From Planctomycetales bacterium 71-10 (GTDB taxonomy: Bacteria; Planctomycetota; Planctomycetia; Isosphaerales; Isosphaeraceae), in assembly GCA_001898385.1 (NCBI GenBank), contig MKTT01000076.1, positions 100,212 to 164,211 on the forward strand: a stretch of 64,000 nucleotides of DNA, written 5' to 3'. Numbering within the stretch: position 1 is the stretch's first letter; the number at the start of each line of letters is the position of its first letter. The position numbers and the translations under genes are program-made. Below, one piece after another: positions 20,819 through 30,578 of this stretch. Under the pieces are notes generated by a model. That model was not told the origin of the DNA, searched no databases, and worked only from the letters and a program-made list of their open reading frames with translations.

Positions 20819-21163
20819 ATGCCCGGCTACCAGGCCCCGGAGGACTTCGCTTACGCCAAGGAACTGATCGCCGTCGCGAGGAAGGAGGCGGAGGCGTTCT
20901 TCAACCTGAAGCACACTGCAGAAAGGTCGGACGGCGTCATCCCGGCCAAGTATCGCGAGTTGATGTCTATCGCCGTGGCGCTCACGACGCAGTGTTCGTA
21001 CTGCATCGACGCCCACATCAAGAATGCGGTCGAGGCCGGGGCCACGCGCGAGGAGATCGGGGAGACGATCTTCATAGCCGCCGCGCTCCGGGCGGGCGGC
21101 GCCGTCGGGAACGGTCTCCTGGCGCTGCGCCTCTTCGACGAGGCGACCGCGGTCGCCGACTGA
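20819..21163 (+). CDS. Carboxymuconolactone decarboxylase-family (AhpD-like) protein
   Basis: A 114-residue all-helical protein with the AhpD-type active site CSYCIDAHIKNAVEAGATRE: two cysteines in CxxC with a downstream His, as in alkylhydroperoxidase AhpD. Such proteins reduce peroxides through the cysteine pair, or act as decarboxylases when the cysteines are missing; the intact CxxC favours a redox role. It lies 98 bases after the FIST gene in the same direction and may share its transcript. Confidence 0.88.
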   Translation: MPGYQAPEDFAYAKELIAVARKEAEAFFNLKHTAERSDGVIPAKYRELMSIAVALTTQCSYCIDAHIKNAVEAGATREEIGETIFIAAALRAGGAVGNGLLALRLFDEATAVAD

Positions 21164-21170
21164 GCCCGGA

Positions 21171-21536
21171 TCAACGAGTTTCGACCGTCCCGACGCGCTC
21201 GCCCTCCGAATCCGGTGCGCGGCCGTTCGTCCAGCCCTCGGGCGGGAAAGGCCGGCTCGTCGGCGGCGGATCGTCGGGCCGCTTCGTCGCCCGTTCGAAT
21301 TCCCGTCGCATGTGGTCGTGCCACGCGGCGATCTTCAGCATCCCGGGCGCGCCGGCCGAATTTCGGGCGTATTCGCCCGCCAGCGAGCCGTGGCTCGCGG
21401 CGATCTGTAGAAGTCGATGATGGCGGTCGAGCGCCCGCCGCTTGATCGGCTCGGTGAGGACGAAGCACAGGATGGCCGCGACGGCCACGGCCAGGATGGC
21501 CCGGAAGATCGTGAGCTTCGGGCGGATCGGTCGCAT
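21171..21536 (-). CDS. Small single-pass membrane protein, unknown function
   Basis: A 121-residue protein with a basic N terminus, one membrane segment (about 11-27, ILAVAVAAILCFVL) and a charged C-terminal region containing HHRLLQIAASHGSLAGEY and WHDHMRREFERATKRP. I recognise this layout from small planctomycete proteins of the type where a membrane anchor is followed by a H..M...YE.AA-like helical motif, but no function is known. ATG 21536 has GGGAGG seven bases upstream. The open frame continues far upstream only because it is antisense to icd. It converges with the AhpD-like gene with six bases between them. Confidence 0.55.
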   Translation of the reverse strand: MRPIRPKLTIFRAILAVAVAAILCFVLTEPIKRRALDRHHRLLQIAASHGSLAGEYARNSAGAPGMLKIAAWHDHMRREFERATKRPDDPPPTSRPFPPEGWTNGRAPDSEGERVGTVETR

Positions 21537-21782
21537 CGTCGGCCCTCCCCGGGTCGGCCCGATCGGGAATCTCTCCGACATCCGTCTCATCCTATCGCCG
21601 ACGCGTGGCGCGGTCCACGGCCCGCGCCCCAAGCCTTGCCCCCCCCGCGGGATTCTGCCATGATCGACCGGCCGGGCGGGGCGACGCGGCCCTCGGTCGG
21701 CCCACGGCATTGAAGGTGACGCGCGGCCTTTTGACGCGGCGTCGGACGGTCCCATCGAGCACGAGTCAACGGAGAGCGTTTC

Positions 21783-23081
21783 ATGGCGAGCCCGAAAGTC
21801 GAGGCTCCGGCGGGCGGACAGAAGATCACGATCCAGGGGGGCAAGCTGAACGTCCCCGACCGCCCGATCATCCCGTTCATCGAGGGCGACGGCACCGGCC
21901 CCGACATCTGGCGCGCCAGCGTCCGCGTCCTGGACGCGGCGGTCGAGAAGGCCTACGGCGGCAAGCGGAAGCTGGAGTGGGTGGAAGTCTACGCCGGCGG
22001 CAAGAGCCACTCGCTCTTCAACACCTGGCTCCCCGACCAGACGGTCGAGGCCTTCCGCGAGTACCTCGTCGGCATCAAGGGCCCGCTCACCACGCCGATC
22101 GGCGGCGGCATCCGGTCGCTGAACGTCGCGCTTCGGCAGCTCCTGGACCTCTACGTCTGCCTCCGCCCGGTGCGCTGGTTCAAGGGCGTCCCCTCGCCCG
22201 TGAAGCACCCCGAGAAGGTCGACATGGTGATCTTCCGGGAGAACACCGAGGACGTCTACTCCGGCGTCGAGTTCGAAGCCGGCTCGGCCGACGCGAAGAA
22301 GCTCCTGGACTTCATCAAGGCCGAGTTCCCGGCCTCGTACAAGAAGATCCGCTTCCCCGAGACCTCCGGCGTCGGCATCAAGCCGGTCTCCCGCGAGGGG
22401 AGCGAGCGGCTCATCCGGTCGGCGATCGAGTACGCCGTCGCCAACGGCCGCAAGAGCGTGACGCTCGTCCACAAGGGGAACATCATGAAGTTCACCGAGG
22501 GCGCGTTCCGCAACTACGGCTACGCCCTCGCCGAGAAGGAATTCGCCGACAAGACGTACACCTGGGACCAGTGGGAGCGCACCAAGGCCGCCAAGGGCGA
22601 GGCCGAGGCCAATGCCGAGCAGAAGGCCGCGCTCGACTCGGGCAAGGTCCTCATCAAGGACGCCATCGCCGACATCGTCCTCCAGCAGGTCCTCACCCGG
22701 CCGACCGACTTCGACGTCATCGCCACGATGAACCTGAACGGCGACTACCTGTCGGACGCCCTGGCGGCCCAGGTGGGCGGGATCGGCATCGCCCCCGGCG
22801 GCAACATCAACTACGCCACCGGCCACGCCGTCTTCGAGGCCACCCACGGCACGGCCCCCAAGTACGCCGACCTCGATCAGGTCAACCCGGGCTCGGTCGT
22901 CCTCTCCGGCGAGATGATGCTCCGCTACCTCGGCTGGACCGAGGCCGCCGACCTCATCATCAAGGGGATGGACGGTGCCATCGGCAAGAAGACCGTCACC
23001 TACGACTTCGCCCGCCTCATGGACGGCGCGAAGCAGGTCAAGTGCAGCGAGTTCGGCACGGCCGTCATCGAGAGCATGTGA
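21783..23081 (+). CDS. icd: Isocitrate dehydrogenase (NADP+)
   Basis: A 432-residue homodimeric isocitrate dehydrogenase of the E. coli type, oxidising isocitrate to 2-oxoglutarate and CO2 in the TCA cycle. [13 protein letters not shown] is near the N terminus; [13 protein letters not shown] contains the substrate-binding Ser that AceK phosphorylates in E. coli; [16 protein letters not shown] follows. The cofactor region [17 protein letters not shown] has the Lys-Tyr pair associated with NADP+ preference. No aceK kinase gene is nearby. ATG 21783 follows GAGAG and gives the standard length. Confidence 0.97.
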   Translation: MASPKVEAPAGGQKITIQGGKLNVPDRPIIPFIEGDGTGPDIWRASVRVLDAAVEKAYGGKRKLEWVEVYAGGKSHSLFNTWLPDQTVEAFREYLVGIKGPLTTPIGGGIRSLNVALRQLLDLYVCLRPVRWFKGVPSPVKHPEKVDMVIFRENTEDVYSGVEFEAGSADAKKLLDFIKAEFPASYKKIRFPETSGVGIKPVSREGSERLIRSAIEYAVANGRKSVTLVHKGNIMKFTEGAFRNYGYALAEKEFADKTYTWDQWERTKAAKGEAEANAEQKAALDSGKVLIKDAIADIVLQQVLTRPTDFDVIATMNLNGDYLSDALAAQVGGIGIAPGGNINYATGHAVFEATHGTAPKYADLDQVNPGSVVLSGEMMLRYLGWTEAADLIIKGMDGAIGKKTVTYDFARLMDGAKQVKCSEFGTAVIESM

Positions 23082-23098
23082 GGCCGCCGGCCTGAATC

Positions 23099-23127
23099 GG
23101 CCGGGGGCGCGATGCGCGTCCCCGGCC
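23099..23127 (+). terminator. Hairpin after icd
   Basis: GGCCGGGG (23099-23106) pairs with CCCCGGCC (23120-23127), with a smaller GCGC/GCGC stem inside. It lies 17 bases after the icd stop and 22 bases before the next start, without a T-tract. Confidence 0.35.
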
Positions 23128-23149
23128 CCGCCTCGACGCCGAGGGCCCG

Positions 23150-24283
23150 ATGCGCGTGACGATCGTCACCGAGACGTTCCCGCCCCAGGTCAACGGGGTT
23201 TCGCGCACCCTCGGCGAGCTGGCCCGCCGCCTGGAAGGGCGCGGCGACGCCGTCCAGGTCGTCTATCCCGACTACGGCGACCGGCCCGACCGACCCCACG
23301 CCTGCCGCGTGCGGTCGATCAGCCTGCCGTTCTACAAGGAGCTGCGCCTCCCCCTGCCCCCCTTCGGCCGCGTCCATCGCGCCGTGGACGCCTTCCGGCC
23401 CGACGTGATCCACGTCGCCACCGAGGCGTTCCTGGGCCTCAGCCTCCTCCGCCACGCCTCGCGACGGTCGATCCCGGTCGTCTCCAGCTTCCACACCAAC
23501 TTCGACCAGTACAGCGCCCACTACGGCGTCGGCTGGGCGCGCTCGCTGATCTGGCGCTACCTGCGGTGGTTCCACAACCGCACGCGCGAGACCTACGTCC
23601 CCTCGCGGACGACCATCGCGCAGCTCGAAGCGAAGGGCTTCGAACGCCTGGTCCTCTGGCCGCGCGGGGTCGATTGCACCTTCTTCCGCCCCGATCGGCC
23701 CGCCCGCGACGCCGTCCGCGCCGCCTTCGGCTGGACGCCCGAGGACGTCGCGATCGTCTACGTCGGCCGGATCGCCCCGGAGAAGAACATCGACTACCTC
23801 GCCGACGCCCTGGCGATCGTCGCCGAGCGCCGGCCGGGCGTCCGCATCCTGTTCGTGGGGGACGGGCCCTCGCGCGAGGAGCTTGAGGGGAGGCTGGGCG
23901 GCGTCGCCGCGTTCGCCGGCTATCAGGTCGGCGACGCGCTGGCCGACCACTACGCGGCCGGCGACCTCTTCGCGTTCAGCAGCACGACGGAGACGTTCGG
24001 CAACGTCGTGCAGGAGGCGATGGCCTCCGGGATGCCCGTCGTCGCCCTGCGAGCCGGGGGCGTCGGCGAGATCGTCCGCGACGGCGAGACCGGGACGCTG
24101 CTCGACGAGGACGCCCCGCCCGACGCCTTCGCCCGCGCGCTGATCCGCCTGGCCGACCGCACCGACGAGCGCCGTCGCATGGCCCAGGCCGCGCGGGCCT
24201 ACGCCGAGTCGCAGAGCTGGGACGCGATCATGGACGCCCTGCGCGACCGCTACGAGCGGGTCATCGCCCCGACAGCCCCCTGA
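23150..24283 (+). CDS. GT4-family glycosyltransferase
   Basis: A 377-residue GT-B protein. The N-terminal domain starts MRVTIVTETFPPQVNGVSRT, the acceptor-side signature of the MgtA/PimB/SQD2-like group; SFHTNFDQY is conserved there too. The C-terminal glycosyltransferase_1 domain has YVGRIAPEKN, FVGDGPSREELE and ETFGNVVQEAMASGMPVVA (the EX7E motif). It transfers a sugar from a nucleotide diphosphate donor to a lipid or glycan; mannose or sulfoquinovose would suit the subfamily, but the sugar cannot be read. It has no membrane segments. Its 3' end overlaps the convergent GT-C gene by 23 bases. Confidence 0.88.
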   Translation: MRVTIVTETFPPQVNGVSRTLGELARRLEGRGDAVQVVYPDYGDRPDRPHACRVRSISLPFYKELRLPLPPFGRVHRAVDAFRPDVIHVATEAFLGLSLLRHASRRSIPVVSSFHTNFDQYSAHYGVGWARSLIWRYLRWFHNRTRETYVPSRTTIAQLEAKGFERLVLWPRGVDCTFFRPDRPARDAVRAAFGWTPEDVAIVYVGRIAPEKNIDYLADALAIVAERRPGVRILFVGDGPSREELEGRLGGVAAFAGYQVGDALADHYAAGDLFAFSSTTETFGNVVQEAMASGMPVVALRAGGVGEIVRDGETGTLLDEDAPPDAFARALIRLADRTDERRRMAQAARAYAESQSWDAIMDALRDRYERVIAPTAP

Positions 24284-25919
24284 GCGGCCCGGCGGACCTC
24301 GGCCCGTCGAACTGCTCGAACACGGCGTACTTCTCCTTCGCCACCCATAACCCCAGGCCATTCCCGCTCGGGACCAGTTGCGAGGGGAGATAGCCCTCCG
24401 TCAGGAACGCGCGCAGGGCCGGGAACGGGGGATAGCCCACGAAGATCAAGGGCGGTCGATTCGCGCGAAGGTCGTCCATGATCTCGGCGACGCGCGGGGT
24501 GATGAGCGGGTGGGGCCGGTCGGCGTAGTCGCGCAGGAGGTTGTCGACGAACAGGTGCCGGCTGGCGCCGTCGAGCTTGCCGTAGAAGAACAAGGGGCTC
24601 TGCCAGCCCCAGACGTAGAGCTTCGGGTCGTCGAAGACGATCTTGCGACGGTCCAGCTCCTTCCCCAGCTCGCGCAGGACGACCCACTGGCCGCCCCCCT
24701 TGTATCGGACGGTCAACTCCTGCGGCGGGCAGAGCAGGTAGTCGCGGACCTGGAGCCCGACCGTCGCGATCGCCGCCGCGGCCACCACGCCGAGGCCGCC
24801 CAGGTCGGCGACTCGGAACTTGCCCCGCAACCCGACCAGGCAGTCCCCCGCCGTGACGCCCATCGCGAGGGCGAGGCCGGGGGTCGCTAGCAGGTAGTAA
24901 TGCGGCCAGTACATCCCCGGCAGGGCGACTTCCGCCAGGCTGGCGACGATCCAGCCCGCGGCCAGCCGTCGCGTCGGCGAGGTCGTCGGCGCGAACGCCA
25001 GGTGCAGCAGGCACGGCGCGAGCACCAGCCACGCCGGCCAACTCCCGCGGGCCCACCAGACGAGATAGTCCGTGTTCCCGAACGGCCAGGGCAACACGCC
25101 CTTCGGGTCGGCGTTGCCGGTCAGCCAGCGGATCCACCCCGAGGGCGCGCCGGGCTCGGGCGCGACGTCCGTCGCCATCGCCCGGCCGAACTGGATGACG
25201 TCGACGTAGGCGTCGCGGCCCGCCCCTTGGAGCCACAGGACCAGCACGGCCGCCGCCAGGGTCAGCCCGAACCCGAGCCCCAGCCCGACGACGCCCTTCA
25301 CGCCCTCCTTCGATCGCCTCGCCAGGAGCGCGACGCCGTAGACCGCCAGCGGCAGCACGCCGATCTGCTTCACCAGCGTCGCCGCCCCGAGCGCCGCGCC
25401 GGCCGCGAGGAACGGCCACGCCTTGCCGCGATCCCAGCCGAACACCATCAGCGCCAGGGAGGCGACCGAGAAGGCGTTCATGAAGTGCTCCATGTTCGAC
25501 CCGTTGCCGAACAGGTAGGGGTCGGTGGTCAGGATCGCGACCAGGAACGCCGCCAGCCCCCCCGCGAGCGGCCCGGCGAACCGCGAGGCGATCCACCAGA
25601 CGCCCGCGATCGTCGCCAGGACGAAGGGGATGGGGAGCAGGCGGATCGCCGTCTCGTTGTATCCGAGAAGTTTGATCGGCGTGGCGTAGAACCAGTAGCC
25701 CAGCGGCGGCTTGTTCTCGGTCAGGTCGCGATAGAGGACGTCGCCGGCCAGGATCCGACGCCCCATGTGGGCGTAGATGGCCTCGTCGCAGTCCAGCGGC
25801 TCCGACGGCCCCGAGACGACCGGCCAAAGCCGCAGGCCGACCGTCGGGCCGAACGTGTGCGCGCGGTACCAGACCGTGAACGCGAGGATTCCCAGCAGGA
25901 CCCAGATCGGCTTGCGCAT
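24261..25919 (-). CDS. Membrane GT-C glycosyltransferase, GT39/ArnT-like
   Basis: A 552-residue polytopic protein with about ten predicted membrane segments. The first periplasmic loop contains DCDEAIYAHMGRRILAGDVL and TENKPPLGYWFY, the acidic and KPPL motifs of the PMT/ArnT family (PMT_2). Such enzymes use polyprenyl-phosphate sugars to modify proteins or lipids outside the membrane. It lies 13 bases after a second GT-C gene in the same direction, so the two are probably one unit. The 3' end overlaps the convergent GT4 gene. Confidence 0.85.
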   Translation of the reverse strand: MRKPIWVLLGILAFTVWYRAHTFGPTVGLRLWPVVSGPSEPLDCDEAIYAHMGRRILAGDVLYRDLTENKPPLGYWFYATPIKLLGYNETAIRLLPIPFVLATIAGVWWIASRFAGPLAGGLAAFLVAILTTDPYLFGNGSNMEHFMNAFSVASLALMVFGWDRGKAWPFLAAGAALGAATLVKQIGVLPLAVYGVALLARRSKEGVKGVVGLGLGFGLTLAAAVLVLWLQGAGRDAYVDVIQFGRAMATDVAPEPGAPSGWIRWLTGNADPKGVLPWPFGNTDYLVWWARGSWPAWLVLAPCLLHLAFAPTTSPTRRLAAGWIVASLAEVALPGMYWPHYYLLATPGLALAMGVTAGDCLVGLRGKFRVADLGGLGVVAAAAIATVGLQVRDYLLCPPQELTVRYKGGGQWVVLRELGKELDRRKIVFDDPKLYVWGWQSPLFFYGKLDGASRHLFVDNLLRDYADRPHPLITPRVAEIMDDLRANRPPLIFVGYPPFPALRAFLTEGYLPSQLVPSGNGLGLWVAKEKYAVFEQFDGPRSAGPLRGLSGR

Positions 25920-25932
25920 CGCGGGGCGGCCC

Positions 25933-27804
25933 CTAGCGGAGTCGGTACAGGCGGACGGGATAGAGCCGCACGTCGCGCGGGGAGCGATACAGCTCCTTCG
26001 CCGCCGTCAGCCCCAGCGAGGTCCGCACGCCCTCCAGGTACGGCCCCCAGACCTCGGCGTCGACGTGCTCGGGCGGCTCGAACGATCCCCAGAGGAGGTG
26101 CGTCGCGCCGTACTGCCGCGCCACTTCCTCCACCCTCGCCGCGCTGTAGTTCCGGGGCATGAGGATCGTCGTCCGGCCCGACGTCAGGCGCATCTCCCAG
26201 GGGAACCAGGTCATGACGCGGGCGTCGGGCGGGACGGCCTCGGGGTGCTCGCGGATCCACGCGCCCGCCGCGCGCAGGCCCGGCCAGTGGAGCTGGAACG
26301 GCTTCGTGAACCACGAGGCGTCGTAGGCCCACGTCGGGTCGGCCCAGACCAGCGCGACGTAGCACGACGTGAGCCACCCGAACGCGCGGCGGTCGATGCT
26401 CAGGCGGTCCAGCCAAGCCAGCACGCCGGCCGCGGCCGTCGGGGTCATGACGAGGAAGGCCGGCAGGTAATACCGGCCGAGCTGCTCGACCTGCGTGACG
26501 TCGGCGATGCTCTTGATCGTCCCCGCGACGAACGCCGCGAACAGCACGGCCGACAGCCAGTCCAGGTCGCGCCCCGCCGCTCCCTTGCCCGTCCGCAAGC
26601 GGTACAGGTAGCCCGCGACGAACGGCAGGCCCACGATCATCGTCAAGTAGACGGCGATGATCCCCAGCATCTTCACCTTCACGCGCACGATCTCGGGCGC
26701 GTTGGCCAGGGTGTAGAACTGGCCAGGGGTCGTGTTCCCCTTCTCGTAGTGGTGGACGGTCCACGAGAAGTTGTATTCGAACAGGTTCGTGTAAGCATAG
26801 AACGGCTGGCCGTACTCGCGGTAGGTCGCGAAGGCCCACGGGAGGACGACGACGATCAGGACGCCGACCCAGAGCCCGATCAGCCACGGCCGCCGCCGCA
26901 GGTGGACGAGCGCGTTCAACCCCGCCGCGCCCGCCAGCGCGATCCCCGTGTTCCGCGCCAGGATGGCCAGCCCGCCGCACACGCCCGCGGCGACCGCCCA
27001 GGCCGCGGCCGTCCGACCGCGTGTGCTATTCCAGACCTCGACGATCGTCCAGACGGCCAGGATCGACGTCAGGGCGACGAGGCTCTCGCGGAGGATGAAG
27101 GCCGCGTAGATCGCGTGGACGGGCAGCACGGCCAGCACGGCGACGGACGCCAGCGCCACGCGCGGGCCGAAGCGTCGCCGCGCCAGGCCGTAGAGCGCCG
27201 GGAAGGCCAGCAGGTTGACGAGGAAGCTGGTCCCCTTCGCCACGGCGATCGTCGCGTCCAGGTCTTCCCCCGGGGCGACGCCGACCAGCCGGTACGCCGC
27301 GGCGCGGACGTAGGCGTCGAGCGGGGGGGCCCAGTCGTCCAGCACGCCGCGGCCCTCGCGGATCCGCGGGTAGTCGTTGAAGAAGCTCTCGACGTAGTGC
27401 TTGACCGGCCCCTCGCCGCGGTGGACCGACGTGGCCACCTCCAGGTAATGGCTGGAATCGCCCGGCACCAGCGGGACGTTCCCGCCGCAGATCCAGGCTG
27501 CCGCGCGGATCGCGTAGCCGACCCAGATGATCGTCAGCCCGAGCCTCAATTCCCGGCCCATCCACCGCGAGGCGATCAGCCCCAGCCCCGCCAGCGCCGA
27601 GCCGATCGCCAGGTGCCAGCGAACGAGGGCGAGCTGCGACGGCCGCCGCACGGCGGCGAGCATCGGGACCTCGTAGAACTGGTGGGCGACGAAGTCGAAC
27701 GCCGGGTCGATCCAGCCGGACGCCCGGTCGGCGAACGCCCCGGCGACGGCCAGCGCGAGCAGGCCGACGCCGGTGGCGACGCGACGCCTGGATGATCCGT
27801 CCAT
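25933..27804 (-). CDS. Membrane GT-C-type glycosyltransferase
   Basis: A 623-residue protein with many hydrophobic segments and a GT-C layout: an early loop with GDSSHYLEVATSVHRGEG (probable acidic catalytic site), an FILRESLVALTSILAVWTIV segment and a soluble C-terminal region of about 150 residues. It resembles PMT_2/DolP-mannose mannosyltransferases only loosely, so donor and acceptor are unknown. ATG 27804 overlaps the stop of the upstream M28 peptidase gene, which indicates coupling; a longer frame to 27867 has no supporting features. Confidence 0.78.
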   Translation of the reverse strand: MDGSSRRRVATGVGLLALAVAGAFADRASGWIDPAFDFVAHQFYEVPMLAAVRRPSQLALVRWHLAIGSALAGLGLIASRWMGRELRLGLTIIWVGYAIRAAAWICGGNVPLVPGDSSHYLEVATSVHRGEGPVKHYVESFFNDYPRIREGRGVLDDWAPPLDAYVRAAAYRLVGVAPGEDLDATIAVAKGTSFLVNLLAFPALYGLARRRFGPRVALASVAVLAVLPVHAIYAAFILRESLVALTSILAVWTIVEVWNSTRGRTAAAWAVAAGVCGGLAILARNTGIALAGAAGLNALVHLRRRPWLIGLWVGVLIVVVLPWAFATYREYGQPFYAYTNLFEYNFSWTVHHYEKGNTTPGQFYTLANAPEIVRVKVKMLGIIAVYLTMIVGLPFVAGYLYRLRTGKGAAGRDLDWLSAVLFAAFVAGTIKSIADVTQVEQLGRYYLPAFLVMTPTAAAGVLAWLDRLSIDRRAFGWLTSCYVALVWADPTWAYDASWFTKPFQLHWPGLRAAGAWIREHPEAVPPDARVMTWFPWEMRLTSGRTTILMPRNYSAARVEEVARQYGATHLLWGSFEPPEHVDAEVWGPYLEGVRTSLGLTAAKELYRSPRDVRLYPVRLYRLR

Positions 27805-29501
27805 CAGCGCCCGGCCGCCTTGAGCATGGCCTCGCGACGGGCCCTGAACTCGCTGTCGGGCTTCCACTCGGGCCAGCGGTCGCCGTCGGCCACGCGGACG
27901 CCCACCTCAAGCATCAAACGGGCGTCCTCGACGGCCCCGGAGAGGTCCCAGTCGGGCTTCACCTCGTCGCTCGGCTTGTGGTAGTCGTCCTTGGTGTACT
28001 CGTCCTGCTTCTGCTTGCCGTACTCCGGGGCCTTGCCGATGTACTCACGGCCTCCCTCGGGGTCGAGCGCCGGCACGCCCTTCTTGGCGAACTCGAAGTG
28101 GTCGGACCGGTAGTACGCCCCCTTCTCCGGCTCGGCGTCGGGCTTGACCGTCCGCCCGCGCGCGCCGGCCAGCTCGATCAGCAGGTCGTCCAGGTTCGAC
28201 TGACCCATGCCGATGCTGATGATGTCGGTCGTCGGCCCCCAGGCGTTGATGCCGTCGATGTTGATGTTCGCCAGGGTCCTATCCAGCGGGTAGAGCGGGT
28301 GCTCGGCGTAGTATTTCGAGCCCAGCAGGCCCTTCTCCTCGGCTGTGACGAACAGGAACAGCGTCGACCGCTTCGGCGGGGGGGAGAGCTTCGTGAAGCC
28401 CTCGGCGATCTCCAGCACGGTCGCCACGCCCGAGGCGTTGTCGATGGCACCGTTGTAGATGCCGTCGCCCTGCGCGGCAGCGTCGCGGCCCAGGTGGTCC
28501 CAGTGGGCGGTGTAGACGACGTGCTCGTCCTTCAGGGCCGGGTCGGCCCCCTCGGCCCGGGCGACGATGTTCCGCGACTGCACCTTGCGAAGCTCGGTCT
28601 TGATCGAGAACCCGGCGCGGGCGTCGAGCGGGACGGGTTGGAACGCGCGGTCGAGCGCCGCCTTCTTCAAGGTCGCCAGATCCTTGCCGCAGGCGGCCAT
28701 CAGCTTGCCGGCGGTCTCCACGTCGATCCAGCCCTCGACGGCCGGGCGCGGCGGGGCGCCCTCCGGGGAGGGCTCGTCGATGCCGAAGTTCTCGCGGCTC
28801 CAGCTCCCCTGGACGACGCTGAACGGGTAGCCGGCGGGGCCCTCCTCGTGGATCAGGATGGCGGCGGCGGCCCCCTTCTCGGCGGCGATCTCGTACTTGT
28901 ACGTCCAGCGGCCGTAGTACGTCATCGCCTTCCCCTTGAACATCGCGGGGTCGAGCGCGTTCGGATCCTTCGGGTCGGGGATCGCCGGGTCGTTGACGAG
29001 CATGACGAGGGTCTTGCCGCGGACGTCGACCCCCTTGAAGTCGTCCCAGCCGTACTCCGGCGCGACGACGCCGTAGCCGACGAAGACGACGTCGGAATTC
29101 TCCACGCCGATCTCCGGCGCGAGCCGCCGCGAGACGGCGACGAAGTTCCCGGGGAACTCCAGCGCCACGTCGCCGTTGGGGGCGTGGAAGGCGCCCTTGA
29201 CCTCGGTGGCGCGGAAGCCGACGAGGGGGACGGGCTGCTCGTAGGAGCCGTCGGGGTTGCCGGGCTTCAGGCCCATCGCCTTGAGGCGGTCGACCAGGTA
29301 CGCCGCCGTCTTCTCCTCGCCGGGCGTCCCCGGGCCGCGGCCCTCGAACTCGTCCGAGGCCAGGGCTCGGATGTGTCCCAGGAGGCCATCGGCCTGGATC
29401 GCCTCCAATGCGGGCTTCAGTCGATCGTCCGCCCCGGCGGTCGACGCCGCGCCCAGGACGGCCGCCGCCATCGCGACGGCCCCTCCGATGTGGAATCTCA
29501 T
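27804..29501 (-). CDS. M28-family metallopeptidase with PA domain, secreted
   Basis: A 565-residue protein with a signal peptide ending near residue 24 (AASTAGADD). The middle carries a protease-associated (PA) insert ([18 protein letters not shown] onward). The di-zinc site of M28 aminopeptidases is visible: [31 protein letters not shown] and YRSDHFEF. It would release N-terminal amino acids from peptides in the periplasm or outside. The C-terminal [18 protein letters not shown] also matches M28 proteins. It is 160 bases downstream of the CHRD gene and coupled to a glycosyltransferase gene. Confidence 0.92.
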   Translation of the reverse strand: MRFHIGGAVAMAAAVLGAASTAGADDRLKPALEAIQADGLLGHIRALASDEFEGRGPGTPGEEKTAAYLVDRLKAMGLKPGNPDGSYEQPVPLVGFRATEVKGAFHAPNGDVALEFPGNFVAVSRRLAPEIGVENSDVVFVGYGVVAPEYGWDDFKGVDVRGKTLVMLVNDPAIPDPKDPNALDPAMFKGKAMTYYGRWTYKYEIAAEKGAAAAILIHEEGPAGYPFSVVQGSWSRENFGIDEPSPEGAPPRPAVEGWIDVETAGKLMAACGKDLATLKKAALDRAFQPVPLDARAGFSIKTELRKVQSRNIVARAEGADPALKDEHVVYTAHWDHLGRDAAAQGDGIYNGAIDNASGVATVLEIAEGFTKLSPPPKRSTLFLFVTAEEKGLLGSKYYAEHPLYPLDRTLANINIDGINAWGPTTDIISIGMGQSNLDDLLIELAGARGRTVKPDAEPEKGAYYRSDHFEFAKKGVPALDPEGGREYIGKAPEYGKQKQDEYTKDDYHKPSDEVKPDWDLSGAVEDARLMLEVGVRVADGDRWPEWKPDSEFRARREAMLKAAGR

Positions 29502-29611
29502 GCCCTCGCTCCTCGCCGCACCTCACGCGATCGCCCGCCAGGACGACCATGATACGCGACGACCGGCCGCCATGCGACGCCCGTCCCGCCCCGGTCGCCC
29601 CGCGCGACGAA

Positions 29612-29638
29612 AGGGCCCCCGGCCGGCCGAGGGCCCCT
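29612..29638 (-). terminator. Hairpin between the CHRD and M28 genes
   Basis: Two GGGCCC blocks separated by a CCGGCCGGCCGA loop form a GC-rich stem. Read on the minus strand it is followed by TTT, so it probably ends the CHRD transcript before the M28 gene. Confidence 0.45.
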
Positions 29639-29661
29639 CGCGATGCGTCGCCCCGCGGCGA

Positions 29662-30303
29662 TCAGCCCGCGCGGCGCCGGCGCAGGCCGATGAGGCCCAG
29701 GGCGGCGGCCCCGGTCCCCAGCGCGATCGCGCCGGCCGGCTCGGGGACGAAGTTGATCTGCCCGCGGATCTCGCCGCCCCCGAACTGCACCGTATGGAAG
29801 TTGATGTAGGAGAGGCCGGCGAGGATGGCCGGGAGGTTCGTCGTCAGCGTGGTCCCCGCGTTCCCCTCGTCCAGGTTCCAGACGCTGGTGAACGTCCCGC
29901 CGACGCCGCTCGCGAACGGCGTGACCACCAGGTCGTCCGGGTTGTTGTCGTTGTCCGGCGAGCCGAAGAATCCCCAGCGAACGGGGGCGTTCGCGCCCGG
30001 CCCCGCACCGACGTGGATGTGGGCCGCGGTGAGGTTGTCGTTCGTGTCCGCAGTCTGCGCCCCGGTCACGTCGATGTCGTAGATCGTCACGGTCATCGCG
30101 ATCTGGGTGCGGGCCGCGTTGAGGACGAGGGTGCCGACGCCGTGGGCGAGCGGGCGGTCATCCCCGGTCGACGTCACGGGCGTCCCCGAGACGGTCTCCT
30201 GGGCATGCGTGAGGTTCACCTGGGCGATCAGGTCCGCCCTCGCGGCGGCACCGGTCCAGCTCAGGGCCGCGGCGACGGCCACGACGCGCAGAATATTCAT
30301 CAT
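29662..30303 (-). CDS. CHRD-domain protein with PEP-CTERM sorting signal
   Basis: A 213-residue secreted protein. The signal peptide is MMNILRVVAVAAALSWTGAA with cleavage near ARADL. Residues of about 25-180 form a CHRD domain (chordin-like beta repeats), with TAAHIHVGAGPGANAPVRWG and INFHTVQFGGGEIRGQI. The C terminus, VPEPAGAIALGTGAAALGLI followed by RRRR, is a PEP-CTERM motif, membrane segment and basic tail, processed by exosortase in organisms that have it. GAGGAG lies six bases before ATG 30303. It is divergent from the glycosidase-like gene. The biological role of CHRD proteins in bacteria is unknown. Confidence 0.85.
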   Translation of the reverse strand: MMNILRVVAVAAALSWTGAAARADLIAQVNLTHAQETVSGTPVTSTGDDRPLAHGVGTLVLNAARTQIAMTVTIYDIDVTGAQTADTNDNLTAAHIHVGAGPGANAPVRWGFFGSPDNDNNPDDLVVTPFASGVGGTFTSVWNLDEGNAGTTLTTNLPAILAGLSYINFHTVQFGGGEIRGQINFVPEPAGAIALGTGAAALGLIGLRRRRAG

Positions 30304-30578
30304 GGCTGACTCCTCATAGATATCATGGTCAATCGAATCGAGCCACCCGACCTGCGCCGCAAGCTTATCGCGGCGCCGACGGCGTCGAAAGCGGAATTTC
30401 GACTCGCCGAAAATTTGGGCGAGCACGCACGCAGGCGCCGGGAGGCGGGGCGAGGATCGGCCTTTGCGAAGTCTTGACGGCTCTCGCTTGATCGCGCGCC
30501 TCCTGCGGCCGTCCAATGGCGTAGGCGACGAGGCGGAGCGCCGCCCGCGGACCAGGCGTCGACCCCGGAGCATGAGCC

